The notes beneath the pieces are model-generated. The model searched no databases. It saw only the letters and a list, made by a program, of their open reading frames with translations, and had not been told where the DNA came from. Positions 35,439-46,892 of a stretch of DNA of 64,000 bases are shown here, piece after piece (position 1 is the stretch's first letter; each line of letters begins with the position of its first letter). The stretch comes from Quillaja saponaria (Eukaryota > Streptophyta > Magnoliopsida > Fabales > Quillajaceae), in the NCBI GenBank assembly GCA_029379385.1, contig CM055610.1, positions 17,881,422 to 17,945,421 of the forward strand, read 5' to 3'. The position numbers were made by a program, and so were the translations under genes.

Positions 35439-37203
35439 CTATGCATGCTTCTTTGCTTTGAACTTTCCCTTGGGTATCTTACTGAGCACACCAGAATCTA
35501 GCTTCCTGTAGTGCTTCTGAAGCTGGTCAAGGACCCGAGATGCAAAGCCGTCAACTTGATCATCGTACCTCTCATACAGAACTGGGAGTGTATGTGCGGC
35601 CACAAATCCTTATGACATAATAAAAGTTTAAGCAATTAAGTATGAAATGAAAAGTAACAAGAGCCAGTAGGAACCAGAGTTCTAGTCACCAGACTCCATT
35701 TGGTTATTGAGAAAAATTAAAACCAAAAAAACTTACGTACTTGACCATCATATCCTTTAGCCAACATTGCCAAAAATTAGAACATTTCAAAATGTACCCA
35801 TAATACAAAGAAAAAAGAAAAGAAAGATATCTCACCAATATAGATAACAGTCAAAAAATTGCACCAGCTCCCAATCACAGCAGCAGCCCACAAGCTTGCT
35901 ACAACCTGTGGGCTTTCACTAGTTCATTATAAATTTAAAAGCAAGATAGATATCATCACAGTTATAATTGTTAGAAGCAGATAGATTAGTGATAAACTTA
36001 CCATTATCAAATATGGACCAAAATATACACATACACGTGCACTCAAACATTTTTGTTAGAGATAGGCAGATCGCATGTTTTTAGCCAAAGTTACCTTACC
36101 TTTTAACTGTTTGAATGTTATCTAATACTTACAAGTAATTACTATTTTGTTACAGAGATTGCTGATATGTTTTAAATAAGACAAATGTTGCAATGGACTA
36201 TTGCATGGAATTTGGCAGTCTAATGTGGTTACAGAGCATATAACCATTTTCAAATCATGTTGAAAAATTGTAGCAACATACTCATGCTGTACATGGACAC
36301 TGAAGGTCTATGAGCAGCTCTTTTGACATTATAGTAACCTGTCTCATTATTAATTAACCTTGAAACAATTTTAAAAATCAACAACTTGATTGCTTCTACA
36401 GATCAAGAACTAAACTGACAACAGGTTGCAGAGACCAAAACATATTTTAGCCTGAACCAAAAGTGATGATTAAATGACAACAATAACAATAGCATAAAAG
36501 AATGCGAGTTCTAGCATACCACTAGAAATTGCTTCAGGTTTCCTCCACAAGCAACATCTTGAAGAAACCCTAAAGCTCGGTTAACCTCAGCACCAGCTGT
36601 TAATGAAATGTTCACAAACAAATCTTTTGGCAGAACAAGACGAGGAACTTTAGAAGGTGACCTGCCACAGCAGATAACAGAGCCAAGTTGAAGCTAAGCA
36701 GTTTGTTCACTCAATACTAGTCACTGCAAGCAATGTAAGAACAACATGGGAGAGAATGTTTAGATTACCTGTTAAGAAAAGCTGAAGCATTTGACCAAAA
36801 AAACTGAGCAAGCATAACAAGCACCACAGAGAAGCACACAAGAGTCAGGAAATGGTAATTAAGCCATTCAAAAAGCACCCATATAGCTGTTGCAACAGCT
36901 AAGACGCTAGACGAGATCTTTTTGTTCCTCCATAACAATATATCAGCAGCTATAACATTCACGGAAAAGAAATGGTTCAGTAAGGACCAATATGGCAGTT
37001 TTTACAGGAAACAAAATTGAAGTCCCACATTTTCCACCCCCCAAAAGATGGTGTACAGGCTTCTGGCGTCCAAACAGCCGATTGAACTGAGAAGTCAGTG
37101 CGTTTGATCTCTCTTCCTCAAAAAATATTCCAGATTTCTGCTTCTCAGAAATTGTTTCCACAAGGCTGTTCAAAAGGTTCTCAGCTGTGATTTTTTCAGG
37201 CAT
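35439..37203 (-). CDS. RTNLB: Reticulon-like protein B (RTNLB8-like), complete
   Basis: Membrane-bending protein that shapes tubular endoplasmic reticulum. Five coding exons on the minus strand (37029-37203, 36769-36949, 36520-36661, 35836-35905 and 35439-35608) total 738 nt and give an intact 245-residue frame. The short N-terminus contains SQFNRLFGRQKPVHHLLGGGK. The reticulon domain starts at ADILLWRNKK (about residue 60). Two long hydrophobic hairpins follow: one from VLAVATAIWVLFEW through VCFSVVLVMLAQFFW, and a second from FLVVVASLWAAAVIGSW through VIYIGFVAAHTLP. Between them is SPSKVPRLVLPKDLF. The C-terminus KGKFKAKKHA ends in KKHA, a KKxx ER retrieval motif. A leader intron precedes the start codon. 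Confidence 0.95.
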
Positions 37204-37207
37204 TGTC

Positions 37208-38847
37208 CTGTAGATAAACAAGCAATAAACAATTTTTCATGGAATGGACAAAATTGCTCCTATGACTAAAATCAGTATATCAGCCTTTATACCACACATA
37301 AGGAGAATCCAAGATACTTGGTCATGGTCTTGTGCATCAGGGGAAAGGAGATCAAATTGCTTTCTTCAAAGTATTAATTAGTTTTCTATCCTGAGGCTAA
37401 AATTATGGGACATCCAATGGCAAACATGTCTTATGTATCTGTGGAAATTTATGAGGCCATCAGTAATTACTACTTTCTTAACTTTTTGCTTCTTTTTCTC
37501 CGTAGGAGGTAGCTTTGGCTGTAATTGCAGCCCAGCGACCTATTATTCTTAGTTTAATAGAGACCCAGGTAAATAATTGGGCTTCTATGAGTATTTTCTG
37601 ATTTTATTTTGACAATCAAGGTTCTTTTGTTAGTATCCTTGTTTCATCAGGTCCTTCAGAAGTTCGCATCATGCATCCTATTCCGGCTTCTCATGCAGTC
37701 CACTGTGATAAGGGTACTAGCTGGTGTTAGTTTAGTACACACTCTTTGTCCATTCCCAAACAATTTAATCTTTAAGCTCAAATAAGTCAACCAACAAGTG
37801 TCAGTCTACCAACTCAAAATGTTACAATAAGCCAGTAGTAGCAAATCAACTAATCCGATGCACAGTAACTTATTTTTCTTGAAAGAATGGTATCATTTCC
37901 AAGACCAATAATGGGTGAAGGGCATTGGAAAATAAACAGCCTAAAGCAACGAAAACAAACAAGCTTAACAGAAGGAGGAACTTTTATGACTCCTCTTCTT
38001 TTACATGTCAATGCCATGTGATTTTAGTTATGTGAAGATGCAGCAAAAGAGAACATTTAATCAATCCAATTAGTTTGGCTACAAGAAGCAGAACGAAGAG
38101 ACATTATAGTTACCACTCACAACTAGCTAAATTCTCACTAACTATCAGGAAGTATTTTAAACGCAAATAGGATATGGATCCTACTTCCTACATAACCAGT
38201 TTTGTCAGACTAGATATCCAGTAGAAAATGTACCTCTCAGAAAAAGCAATTAAATTGCAGAGTTTAAATTGTACCATCAGAACGTAATATAGTTCTCTGT
38301 TTATCAATCAAATTTCTAGTAACATCAGAAAGTAAAAATTTGAATAAAGAAAATCAATTGCATGAACAGGGAAAAAGCTGATAGTGTTCCCAAACAATCA
38401 AGGAGTCATAGAAAGCCAAGCAGCTATGATTTTTCCCCAAGTAATTAACAAGATTAAGAAGAAAAAGGTAGTGCTTGGAGGGCAGTCTTAGTCCCACCCA
38501 TGTCAACTCCACGAGACCTCACGAGACTTATCAACCATCAAAACAACCCCAATGGGATATCAAAATCGAATCTCAAAAAAAGATAAGAACTTCAACTTCG
38601 TTCCCAATGGAACCCCTAAATCATCTGATTATTACTTCAAGTTTCAACCCCCAATACAGAAAAAGCTCTACCCAATAAATTGAACAGAACAGTACTCATA
38701 AAACAAAGTAAAATCAGCATCAATACATTCAAAACAAAGTAAAACACTAATATCAATCCAAGCCCAGTTATGCAGAACTAAGAAAAAACAATAAATTCAA
38801 CAAAAAAAGCAAATGGCGTAGAGAAATGAAGCTCTCAGTAAACAAAC
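37208..38847 (-). other. Leader intron of the reticulon gene
   Basis: Donor CTCTG then gtttgttt at 38847-38848 and acceptor tctacag just before 37207 (minus strand) define a 1640-bp intron in the 5' leader. The leader exon runs from 38848 to about 39000. On the opposite strand the intron contains two exon-like segments (37506-37568 and about 37651-37698). Confidence 0.6.
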
Positions 38848-38848
38848 C

Positions 38849-40309
38849 AGAGCCCAGAGACGGTTTCCGAGGAAGTTAAAGCCAAAGGGTGAGAGAGACG
38901 ATGATGGGTTCTCGTCAGGGAAGTGTAGGAAGAAACTTGTGAAAGCAAAATGCAACCATGGAAGAGTTTCAAACTGGAAAAACTTGGTGTGCGTGCTGGA
39001 ACTGAATTGTATAGACCCAGGTGACTATCCAAAATTACTTTTTTTTAACCTTTTGCGACAAAAGCTGTTCTGTGTGCTTTGAATGTATAAGAATCCACGG
39101 GGTACCAGTTTTATTTATTTTAATTATATTTTTTTGAATTTCTGACAGTTGCAATATTTTAATTTTCTGACACGTAAGGAAGATTATGTTCTGGTAGTGG
39201 GCCGGGCCCACCATTTGTGTTCTTGAGGAAATAAAATTGCTGGATGCAGCCATAAGCTGTGGATTAGGCCATTTGGGCTTTTCTAGAAAAAAGAGGAAGG
39301 TGTTTTTCTTATTGAAAAAAAAAAAAAACAATTGAAACACGTTGAGAATTTTTACGTGAACAAAAGAACTATTTGTTTACCGCCTTTCAACAATGTCCCT
39401 AGAGTATTTAACAAAATAATAAATAAAAGAACTCATTAGTTATTAGCAACATACTAAACTTAAATTCCCTAGAGATTGAAGTGTTAAGAAATTGAGTAAT
39501 TGACATTAGATTAGAGTGGCATTACTAACCTACATTTCTTTTGAAGAAAATTCAACAGAAAAGTTTGTGGTTTTAATGATTTCTACGAAATATTTCAAAA
39601 ACTTATTTGTCTAATAAATAATTAATTTTGTTAGTTTCGTCCAAGCAATGAAGATATTTTGTCATGTGTACAATAATTTTTTGGTAAGGTATTAATTGTA
39701 TTAGAGTTCGCTATTTTTTCTATTAAGAACATCACCATGGAAGAGAAAAAAATTCATGAATTTAGTATTGATGTTATTCTAAAATTGATTATTCTCAGAG
39801 TTAATCCTATGATTAAGAATATTTGTTTATTTTACTGATTTACTTTAATGATTATTTAGATTTAAATTTTTATTTATAAATTAGATCAAAAATACTTGAC
39901 CATAAAAAAAAAAAAAATTTTAAAAATCTATATGCTTGGTTTGATTTCTAGGAAGTTTCGATTTGCCAAGCCTGCTTGCACAGTCCCTCTAATCTGAAAA
40001 CCCATGCAAGTACTTATTAATCAAAGCAAAAAGGTCCAGATGTCATGTCTCTCGAATCTGAGATGGAAACAGAGAACACTATTTTGAGTAATTATGCCAC
40101 GTGTCACCAATCAGAGCCTCTACAACCTTATCCCACATCAAAAATCTAATCCCAATCGTTCCAATCATCCAATGCCAAGTTCAACAACCAAAAGCAACCT
40201 CATTTTCCATAAGCATATTAAACACCTCAACATCTAAAGCCATTTCCAAGCCTTCGATAGCTGTACCTTGGTGTTTAATTCAGAGGTTTGGAGTGTGAGA
40301 GTGAGAGAA
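38849..40309. promoter_or_regulatory. Divergent promoter region between reticulon and PsbP
   Basis: The two genes point away from each other and share this roughly 1.3 kb spacer, AT-rich in its middle. A G-box CACGTG at 40098-40103 (in gccacgtgtcaccaatcag) lies next to a CCAAT motif, about 210 bp before the PsbP ATG. This arrangement is common in light-regulated photosynthesis genes. Confidence 0.45.
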
Positions 40310-41809
40310 ATGGCTAGTTCATGTTTCTTGCACCACCATGCACTCACTAGTACTCCTACCAGATCATTCTCATCACAGCGTCGAGTGGCAAACATCAAGC
40401 CTAACCAACTAGTCTGCAGGGCACAGAAGCAGGCTGTCAATGAAGATGATAGTAGCGCCGTCTCTCGCCGGTTAGCCCTCACAGTGCTCATTGGTGCTGC
40501 TGCCGTTGGCTCCAAGGTTTCACCTGCAGATGCGGCATATGGTGAATCTGGTAATTCAACTTCTTGAAAATAAGAACAACATCTAAATTAGTACTCTAAT
40601 AGCTTAGGCTTTTGATTTGTTAGATAGACCCTATTTCCATTTGATTCTTGTTTAAGTTACCATTGTATGACATGGACATGGTAGTGCCACTGTATCATAT
40701 AAACCCATTTACCCCTTCTAACATGTTAATAGCTTGGGTCTAGATGAGATCAGACTGTTTCAATGCTTTGAATTGGAATTTGGTAAAGAAAAAGGGAGTT
40801 TGGTTAATGTCAAGTCAATTGTTTTACTTGCAGCCAACGTGTTTGGCAAGCCAAAGACAAACACTGATTTCTTGACATACGATGGGAATGGGTTCAAGTT
40901 GTCAATTCCTTCAAAATGGAACCCAAGCAAAGAGGTTGAATTCCCAGGTCAGGTTCTAAGATACGAGGACAACTTTGATTCTAAAAGTAATGTTACTGTC
41001 ACGGTCACTGCAACTGATAAGAAATCCATCACTGACTATGGCTCACCTGAAGATTTCCTTTCTAAGGTATGGTTAGTCGAAATTCTACAGTTTCTAAAAA
41101 GAAATAAATGTTCCAAATAAGTTTGAGAGCTACTGGTAGACTTGTGTGATTCATTTCTATCCCTTACACATACACACACCTGTGAGTATTCATTTATGTA
41201 GTGTCTTTTTGTGCGTTCATATATGTCTGCATTATGACCATCAATCAATCAAAAGACTAGCCTCAATGAATTTTGCAAAGTTGGACAGTGACAAAATTAC
41301 AAGATTTGTTTTGCCTGTTTTGCAGGTGGATTATTTACTAGGGAAACAAGCCTACTTTGGGAAGACTGCCTCTGAGGTAATTGATTAACAAAACAAAAGT
41401 TTTAAACTACTGTTTCATTTCCATGATGTTTACTATGTATCAGATTACTTTGTTAAGGATGTAAGATTTTATTTTATTTTATTTTTCTTTTCTGATTAGC
41501 AGTTAAATTTTTGGTTATCCTGGCTAAAACTGTATTTGAATTGGTCAGGGTGGTTTCGATCCAGATGCTGTGGCAACAGCAAACATATTGGAGACTTCAT
41601 CTTCGGTAATTAGAGGAACACCTTACTACTTTTTGTCCGTGTTGACGAGGACTGCTGATGGAGATGAAGGTGGTACGCACCATATTATCACAGCAACTGT
41701 AAAAGATGGTAAGCTTTACATTTGCAAGGCACAAGCTGGAGACAAGAGATGGTTTAAGGGAGCAAGAAAGTTTGTGGAGAACGCAGCAAGTTCTTTCAGT
41801 CTTGCTTAA
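40310..41809 (+). CDS. PSBP: PsbP, 23-kDa protein of the oxygen-evolving complex, precursor
   Basis: Extrinsic photosystem II subunit in the thylakoid lumen that helps keep calcium and chloride for water oxidation. Four exons, 40310-40550, 40834-41066, 41326-41376 and 41549-41809, total 786 nt and give 261 residues with an intact frame. The bipartite targeting sequence is visible: a Ser/Arg-rich stromal part, a twin arginine at residues 53-54 (SRRLALTVL), a hydrophobic stretch and the ADA cleavage site. Cutting after residue 75 gives a mature AYGESANVFG start and 186 residues, the standard mature length. Core motifs [46 protein letters not shown] and the end [13 protein letters not shown] identify the main PsbP rather than a PsbP-like protein. 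Confidence 0.97.
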
Positions 41810-43476
41810 GAATTTTAGTGAGAAATAATCTTATATGTAAATCATTTTTAAAGTAAGGAAGTTTGTTTTTGACTTGTCTAGCCTCTTTTTTGTTTTCTCA
41901 AGTTTGATTATTTGGGTGAGTTGGTTGGAGATAAGTATGTGGATTTTTATTATTTTCATGGCTTATAAGCAGACCTTCTTGACCTTGTTACGACTCTCAT
42001 CTTTTTGTTCCCCGGGTGTATAATCCATTATATCCAAACCCTCGTTTTGTAAACTCAACATTGAAGCTTCTGCTTATCAAATTGGATTTTAAGACACTGA
42101 TGAATAAAAACAAAATGGAAATGTTTTATTGAGAGCCACATTCATGATACGGATGATACATTTTCCAATCACCACAAATACAGAGTGGCCAGGCCATGCC
42201 GCCATTAAGAACATCTACTATTTATCTTGCAAGTTGCAACCCAGCTCATTAACACTCTCTGTTATTTCACAGCAAACCGGCCTGTCAAGTGTCAAGTGTC
42301 AAGTGTCAAGTGTCAAGTGACTTCTTCAGAAAATGATTATTACAGAGAGCAGAGCGAGAGAGAGAGAGAGAGATCACGTAAAATGCTCAAAGAATCAGGT
42401 TTCTGGTAAATGCTTCCAGAACAACTTCTAGAAATCAAACTTCATTTTAGACAAAACCAATATGTTGTCTTTTGTTCTTTAGTTTTTAGTTCAGACAAAC
42501 TAAAACTACTGAACGCATCTCCAAAAGTTTGTTTTCGGCTGCTTATTGATAAACTCAGACAACAGGAAGATGCAACAGGAAATACTAATTCATGGTCCTA
42601 ACTCCTAAGCGATGAAAGGATAACTCATCAAAAAAACTAAATATAAAACATTCAATAAAAGAAACCTTCTGCAACGTCAAGACAATTGAGTGTAAACTTC
42701 GAAGGTTAATCTATGAAGGCTTACAATTCCCTCAAATTAAGGGAAAAAAACGCACTCGAGGCTTGAAAATTTTAGACTGGGAGGGTGCATTTTAGTAGCT
42801 AAAATATACCAGATTTACGATATACACAATGCTTGGGATCATGAAAGAGACGGAAGTTTGGTATATGGGACCTGAGTGTTCCAGGATCCACAAAAGTATG
42901 ACACTTTCCAAGCTCATACACAATTCTACTATGAGAATAATATCTTCTAACACTAAAGCATCTAAGAAAAAAATTGACTATAATTTCATTTCGTTGCATT
43001 TATGGTAATACTAATTAATAAGGAAAATCTTAAATATAAACAGACAATTCCATTAGAATGAGGCATCACGGTAATTTAATAAACATGTGAAATCAGTATG
43101 AAGCTGATCCGACTAGTAGTAATTTCTGTACATTTCAATGTGCCTGAGCATACAAGTGTGTGTGCATTGTCAGCCTGAGAATTAAGGAAAGTAATAAACT
43201 AATGAATAAATTAATCAAATGATCGAATTAAGATCACAATAAGATTTTTGCAAATTAATTTCACAATTTTTGTCTATGGCGACAATTGCAATAGTCAAAG
43301 AAAAGTAACAACTGAAAATCTCCTTAGTACTTTTGGTCAATGACAAGTAAATAACAAGATATGCAGTGAATTTCTTCCGATAAGATCTAATCAATTAGAA
43401 TCAACCACAACCTTCATGGATCCATATAATACTTAGAATATAAATCTAATCAGAAATATTTCTGCTAAGTGCTAAC
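41810..43476. other. Region 3' of PsbP, no gene
   Basis: PsbP 3' untranslated sequence followed by DNA without a supported gene. It includes the 7-bp tandem repeat at 42283-42317 and a GA run at about 42355-42372. No WD40 exons of the neighbouring WDR26 pseudogene were found here. Confidence 0.4.
42283..42317. repeat. Five copies of tgtcaag
   Basis: Five perfect tandem copies of the 7-bp unit TGTCAAG, downstream of PsbP. Confidence 0.95.
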
Positions 43477-44260
43477 CTGTAACGTTCTGGCCGGTATCTT
43501 ATTTTCCCCAGAATTATGAACCGAGTACAATGACATCTCCTTATTGAAGGAGTTATTGAAGCCACAAGCTTCACTTTGGACGATAAGGACCTGCTACTCA
43601 ACTAAATGTTCCAATCTTCTTTCAAGTATCATGATTGTTGGAACTTGGAAGTAGCAGATTCTTAATTCTTCCATCAACTTTAAGCAAGATCTCACCCTCC
43701 CAACATCTTGATTAGGAGAGCCAAATAAGGCAGACTGTGAGGAAGATACTACACTTGAATAAAGCTTGCGAGTTCTGCTACTACAAATGCAAAGAGGTGC
43801 AAAGTCATTCCTCATTCCTCAATCTCTTAATTGCTTTGCATCCATGCCCTTCTTCCTATCTAAAAGCTCAAAAAACTTATGCTCCAATATCAGAAGTGAA
43901 GATTATTTAACAATGTTTTAATTTCCTAGACCAATTTTATGCAATGTCACCAAACTTTCATCCAAGTTGCCTTCTACAGTTTGCTGTATAAACAGATTAA
44001 CCACAGAGGAAAATATTCCAGACCGTTCCTCTAAAAATGTTCCAATCTTTTTGCAACCAAGAAAATGCAATGCCTTTGTTATTAATAACCCGATTTGAAC
44101 CGACAACTTCTTCCCCCCCTCTGATAAAAGGGGCCGAGCATCAAGTCACTGGATGAGCCTCCAATAGACTCTGCATGACATGAAGTCATGAACCGTTGGA
44201 AAGACCAACTAACTATTTCATGCGTTTTGAGACTGGTTCTTCAACCTCTACACCTACCAT
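43477..44260 (-). pseudogene. Pseudogene of WDR26 exon 1, inverted
   Basis: The minus strand follows the first coding exon of the intact WDR26 gene from its ATG (44258-44260) to its splice donor (CAG then gttagc at 43477). Shared pieces include EERSG, SSVVNLF, LILEHKFFELLD, APLCI, GSPNQDV and RRLEHLVE, then NKEMSLY. Lesions include a TAG soon after the start, a TGA or frame shift after KIGL, a TAA in the IVKS region, loss of frame around the CTLH end and a TAG after EHLVE. No WD40 exons follow. A leader-like exon with donor gtaagttt at about 44580 suggests that the promoter and leader were copied too. Confidence 0.85.
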
Positions 44261-45998
44261 GAAACATGAACCTAAGCCCACATATAATTCAATGGTGGGT
44301 AATAATACAAAATATAATTTGACAAATGTCTCAGAGAAATCCCAGAAAATAATTTCCTATACAGCAATAGTATATGAAGCAGCGACTGTTAGTCGATTAC
44401 AATAGTGCACGTAAAAATCCAAACTCTCTGAAGGTTGAAAATCTTCATTCGCAAAAGGAGTTCAAAAACAGTAATAGGAAAATAGAAAAAATAAATAAAA
44501 AATTCAAAGAAGGTAAAAATAAAAATGAAAATTTAACCCCAGAGAAAATGGAAACCGAGGAAGATTATGACCAGAAACTTACCCCCGCAGTTGAGTAACG
44601 ATATGAAGCTGGTCAGATAGTAAGTTGCAAGGTCCAATGGCTAGCTTGGATACGCTTTCGGAACTCTGGTTCCTTCTTCTTCTTCCTTCTTTTCTTCTTG
44701 GCAAAGCAAGTTCTCCGTTATTCTTTTCTTTCTTCCATATCCATAAAATAAAAATGCTATCTTGCTTGAGTACAGGGTCGGGATACAAGACGAACAATGC
44801 CTTGCCTGAAACGACACTCCACTCCCCTGTATAACAATTTTTTTTTCCTTATTATTTCAAATCCTTTTATTATAAATTTTTTCAAATATAAAGATATTAT
44901 AGAAGAATCACACTTTCTTTTCTTTTTCATTAAAAGACCAAAACAAAAGTATTAACTTGTCAAATGTATTATGTTTTTAATAACTTTGAAAAAACTTACT
45001 TTTAAATAATAGTTAAATAGCATATATTAAAATCTTCTTAAATTAAGATGTTTAAAAACCTTCTCTCTTTTTTTTCATTAAGATATATGATTTTTTACAT
45101 ATTTTTTTTATATATAAATAAATACTTGGATATATATGTTTTAATCTCTCTACTTTTTTTTATTAAGCATTGCCACATATTTATTTGAATCTCGTACAAA
45201 AGTTTATCTTACATCTTGTACTTAAGTTTTAAAATTCAATAGTAATTATTTATATTTTTGTGTGAACTACTTGTATCCGGTGTGTGTAAAAGTTATAATA
45301 TTGTTAATTGTATTTTTTGTGTGAACTATTTGTACATATATATTTGATTTGATAAGTTTTCATCTATTGACTCTTTATTATGCTATTTTTGGTTTTTTAT
45401 GAATATTATTTTTAGTCTAGTTTCGTTCAGTATTTGTAACTGTCTCTCATTACAAGTGGTTAGCCTAATTTCGTTTAGAATTAGTAACTATCTTTTCTCA
45501 CAATTTTTTTTTATATACTCAATTTTTTGACATTGCAAAAAATCTCACAACTGAATTCAAACATATATTCCCACTTGAATTATGCTTTGTAAGTTATTTT
45601 GGTATTTTATGTAAGTGTATAATGAATCTCATTGTTTTTTATATTAACAAAATTACATACCTCAACCCCAAGCATGTTATATCTTTGGATCAAAGTATTG
45701 GATATTTTGCCCTCAATAAATTTTGTGAACTTCAATTTTACTTGTAACCATTGAAAATAAAAAATATTGAAAAGACTAATATATATTTTTAATTTTTATT
45801 TATTTATTTGAACAATAGTAAAGAAACAAATCTATTATCATCTCCATAATATTATCTTTTGAGTTACAACTATTGTTTGTAGATTCTTTTGGTTTCTCTC
45901 AGGAAAAACAGGATAGTTGAAATTAAGGAGAGCAATAGAAGCAATTGAACAAAATGAAATAAAGAAAAAGAAAAACAAAGAGAATAATTTATAATTTT

Positions 45999-46055
<57 letters not shown>

Positions 46056-46200
46056 TATATCCAGCCATCTGCAACCAGAGGAGATTGTGGGAGATTTCCG
46101 GACTTGGTGGTTTGCTGTAGATAGTGAAGAGAAAGAAACCGTAGAAGAGGGAATCGGAAGGTCGAACTGACGATCGGACCTCTAACTGTGGCTCCGGCCA
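44261..46200. other. Spacer between WDR26 pseudogene and WDR26 gene
   Basis: From 44840 to 45990 it is AT-rich with no supported gene. The last part is the WDR26 promoter. The 44586-44830 segment on the minus strand looks like a former leader exon of the pseudogene. Confidence 0.35.
46003..46053. repeat. (AT)25 microsatellite before WDR26
   Basis: An uninterrupted AT dinucleotide run of 51 bp about 170 bp before the first leader donor of WDR26. It is probably polymorphic and lies in the core promoter region. Confidence 0.97.
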
Positions 46201-46892
46201 ACTTCAGATCATTCCTCTGCCGCCGGTAAGTTGATTGATCACCGCCACCGCCACTACTGCTAGCTTTGTCACTTTCTGGATCTATGGCTTCTCATTTTTA
46301 TGGTCATATCATTTTCTCCTCCGGCTATTTCATTCATGTTTTTCTCTCTGTTTGCTCTCGTTTTCTTTGAAAAGTTTTTTTTTTTTTTTTCAATTATTGA
46401 GTTTAGCTTCTTTGTGATGGAGATTCTTAGATAGCAAACAGTCTTTGCAGAAACTCAGCTCGGTATCGATGAAAATATTCAATGCTTGCCTCTTTCTTGT
46501 TTGTGTTGTTGTTTCAGTCCATCCGTAAAATTATTGCGAAGGTAAGTATTTTGAGGTTCTGTTTTTGAACTTCATTTGCGATCTTATGGTATATGAAAAA
46601 CTGTTTTTTTTGGCGGTTGCTAAGCAGGAAGTTGATTCTTTCCATTTGTTACATGCATTTTCCATTTATATTGTTTGCGTTCTTGTTTTAGTTCATCAAT
46701 AAAATTATTGGGAAGTCAAATATTTAAGGTTCTATGGGTAAACCTTTTGATTGTATGGTATATGAAAATTGTTTCTTTGGCTATTGCTATGCAGGAAGTT
46801 GATTCTTACCATTTGTTACAGGCATTTTCCAGTTATATACTTGTATTGCTTAGCCACCATTGAAATTATATATGGGCTGAGGCACACATTTC
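46200..46892 (+). other. WDR26 leader with introns and internal duplication
   Basis: A donor (gccg then gtaagttgattg) lies at about 46226. A duplicated block follows: about 46499-46670 and 46671-46840 share aaaattattg, tatggtatatgaaaa, gcaggaagttgattctt and ccatttgttaca. The first copy keeps the donor gaag/gtaagt, while in the second it reads gaagtcaaat and is lost. The main ATG is at 46893. Confidence 0.5.

Noticed and set aside
42283..42317. Short regular repeats considered as a CRISPR array
   Set aside because: A 7-bp unit without spacers in a plant genome; a simple minisatellite.
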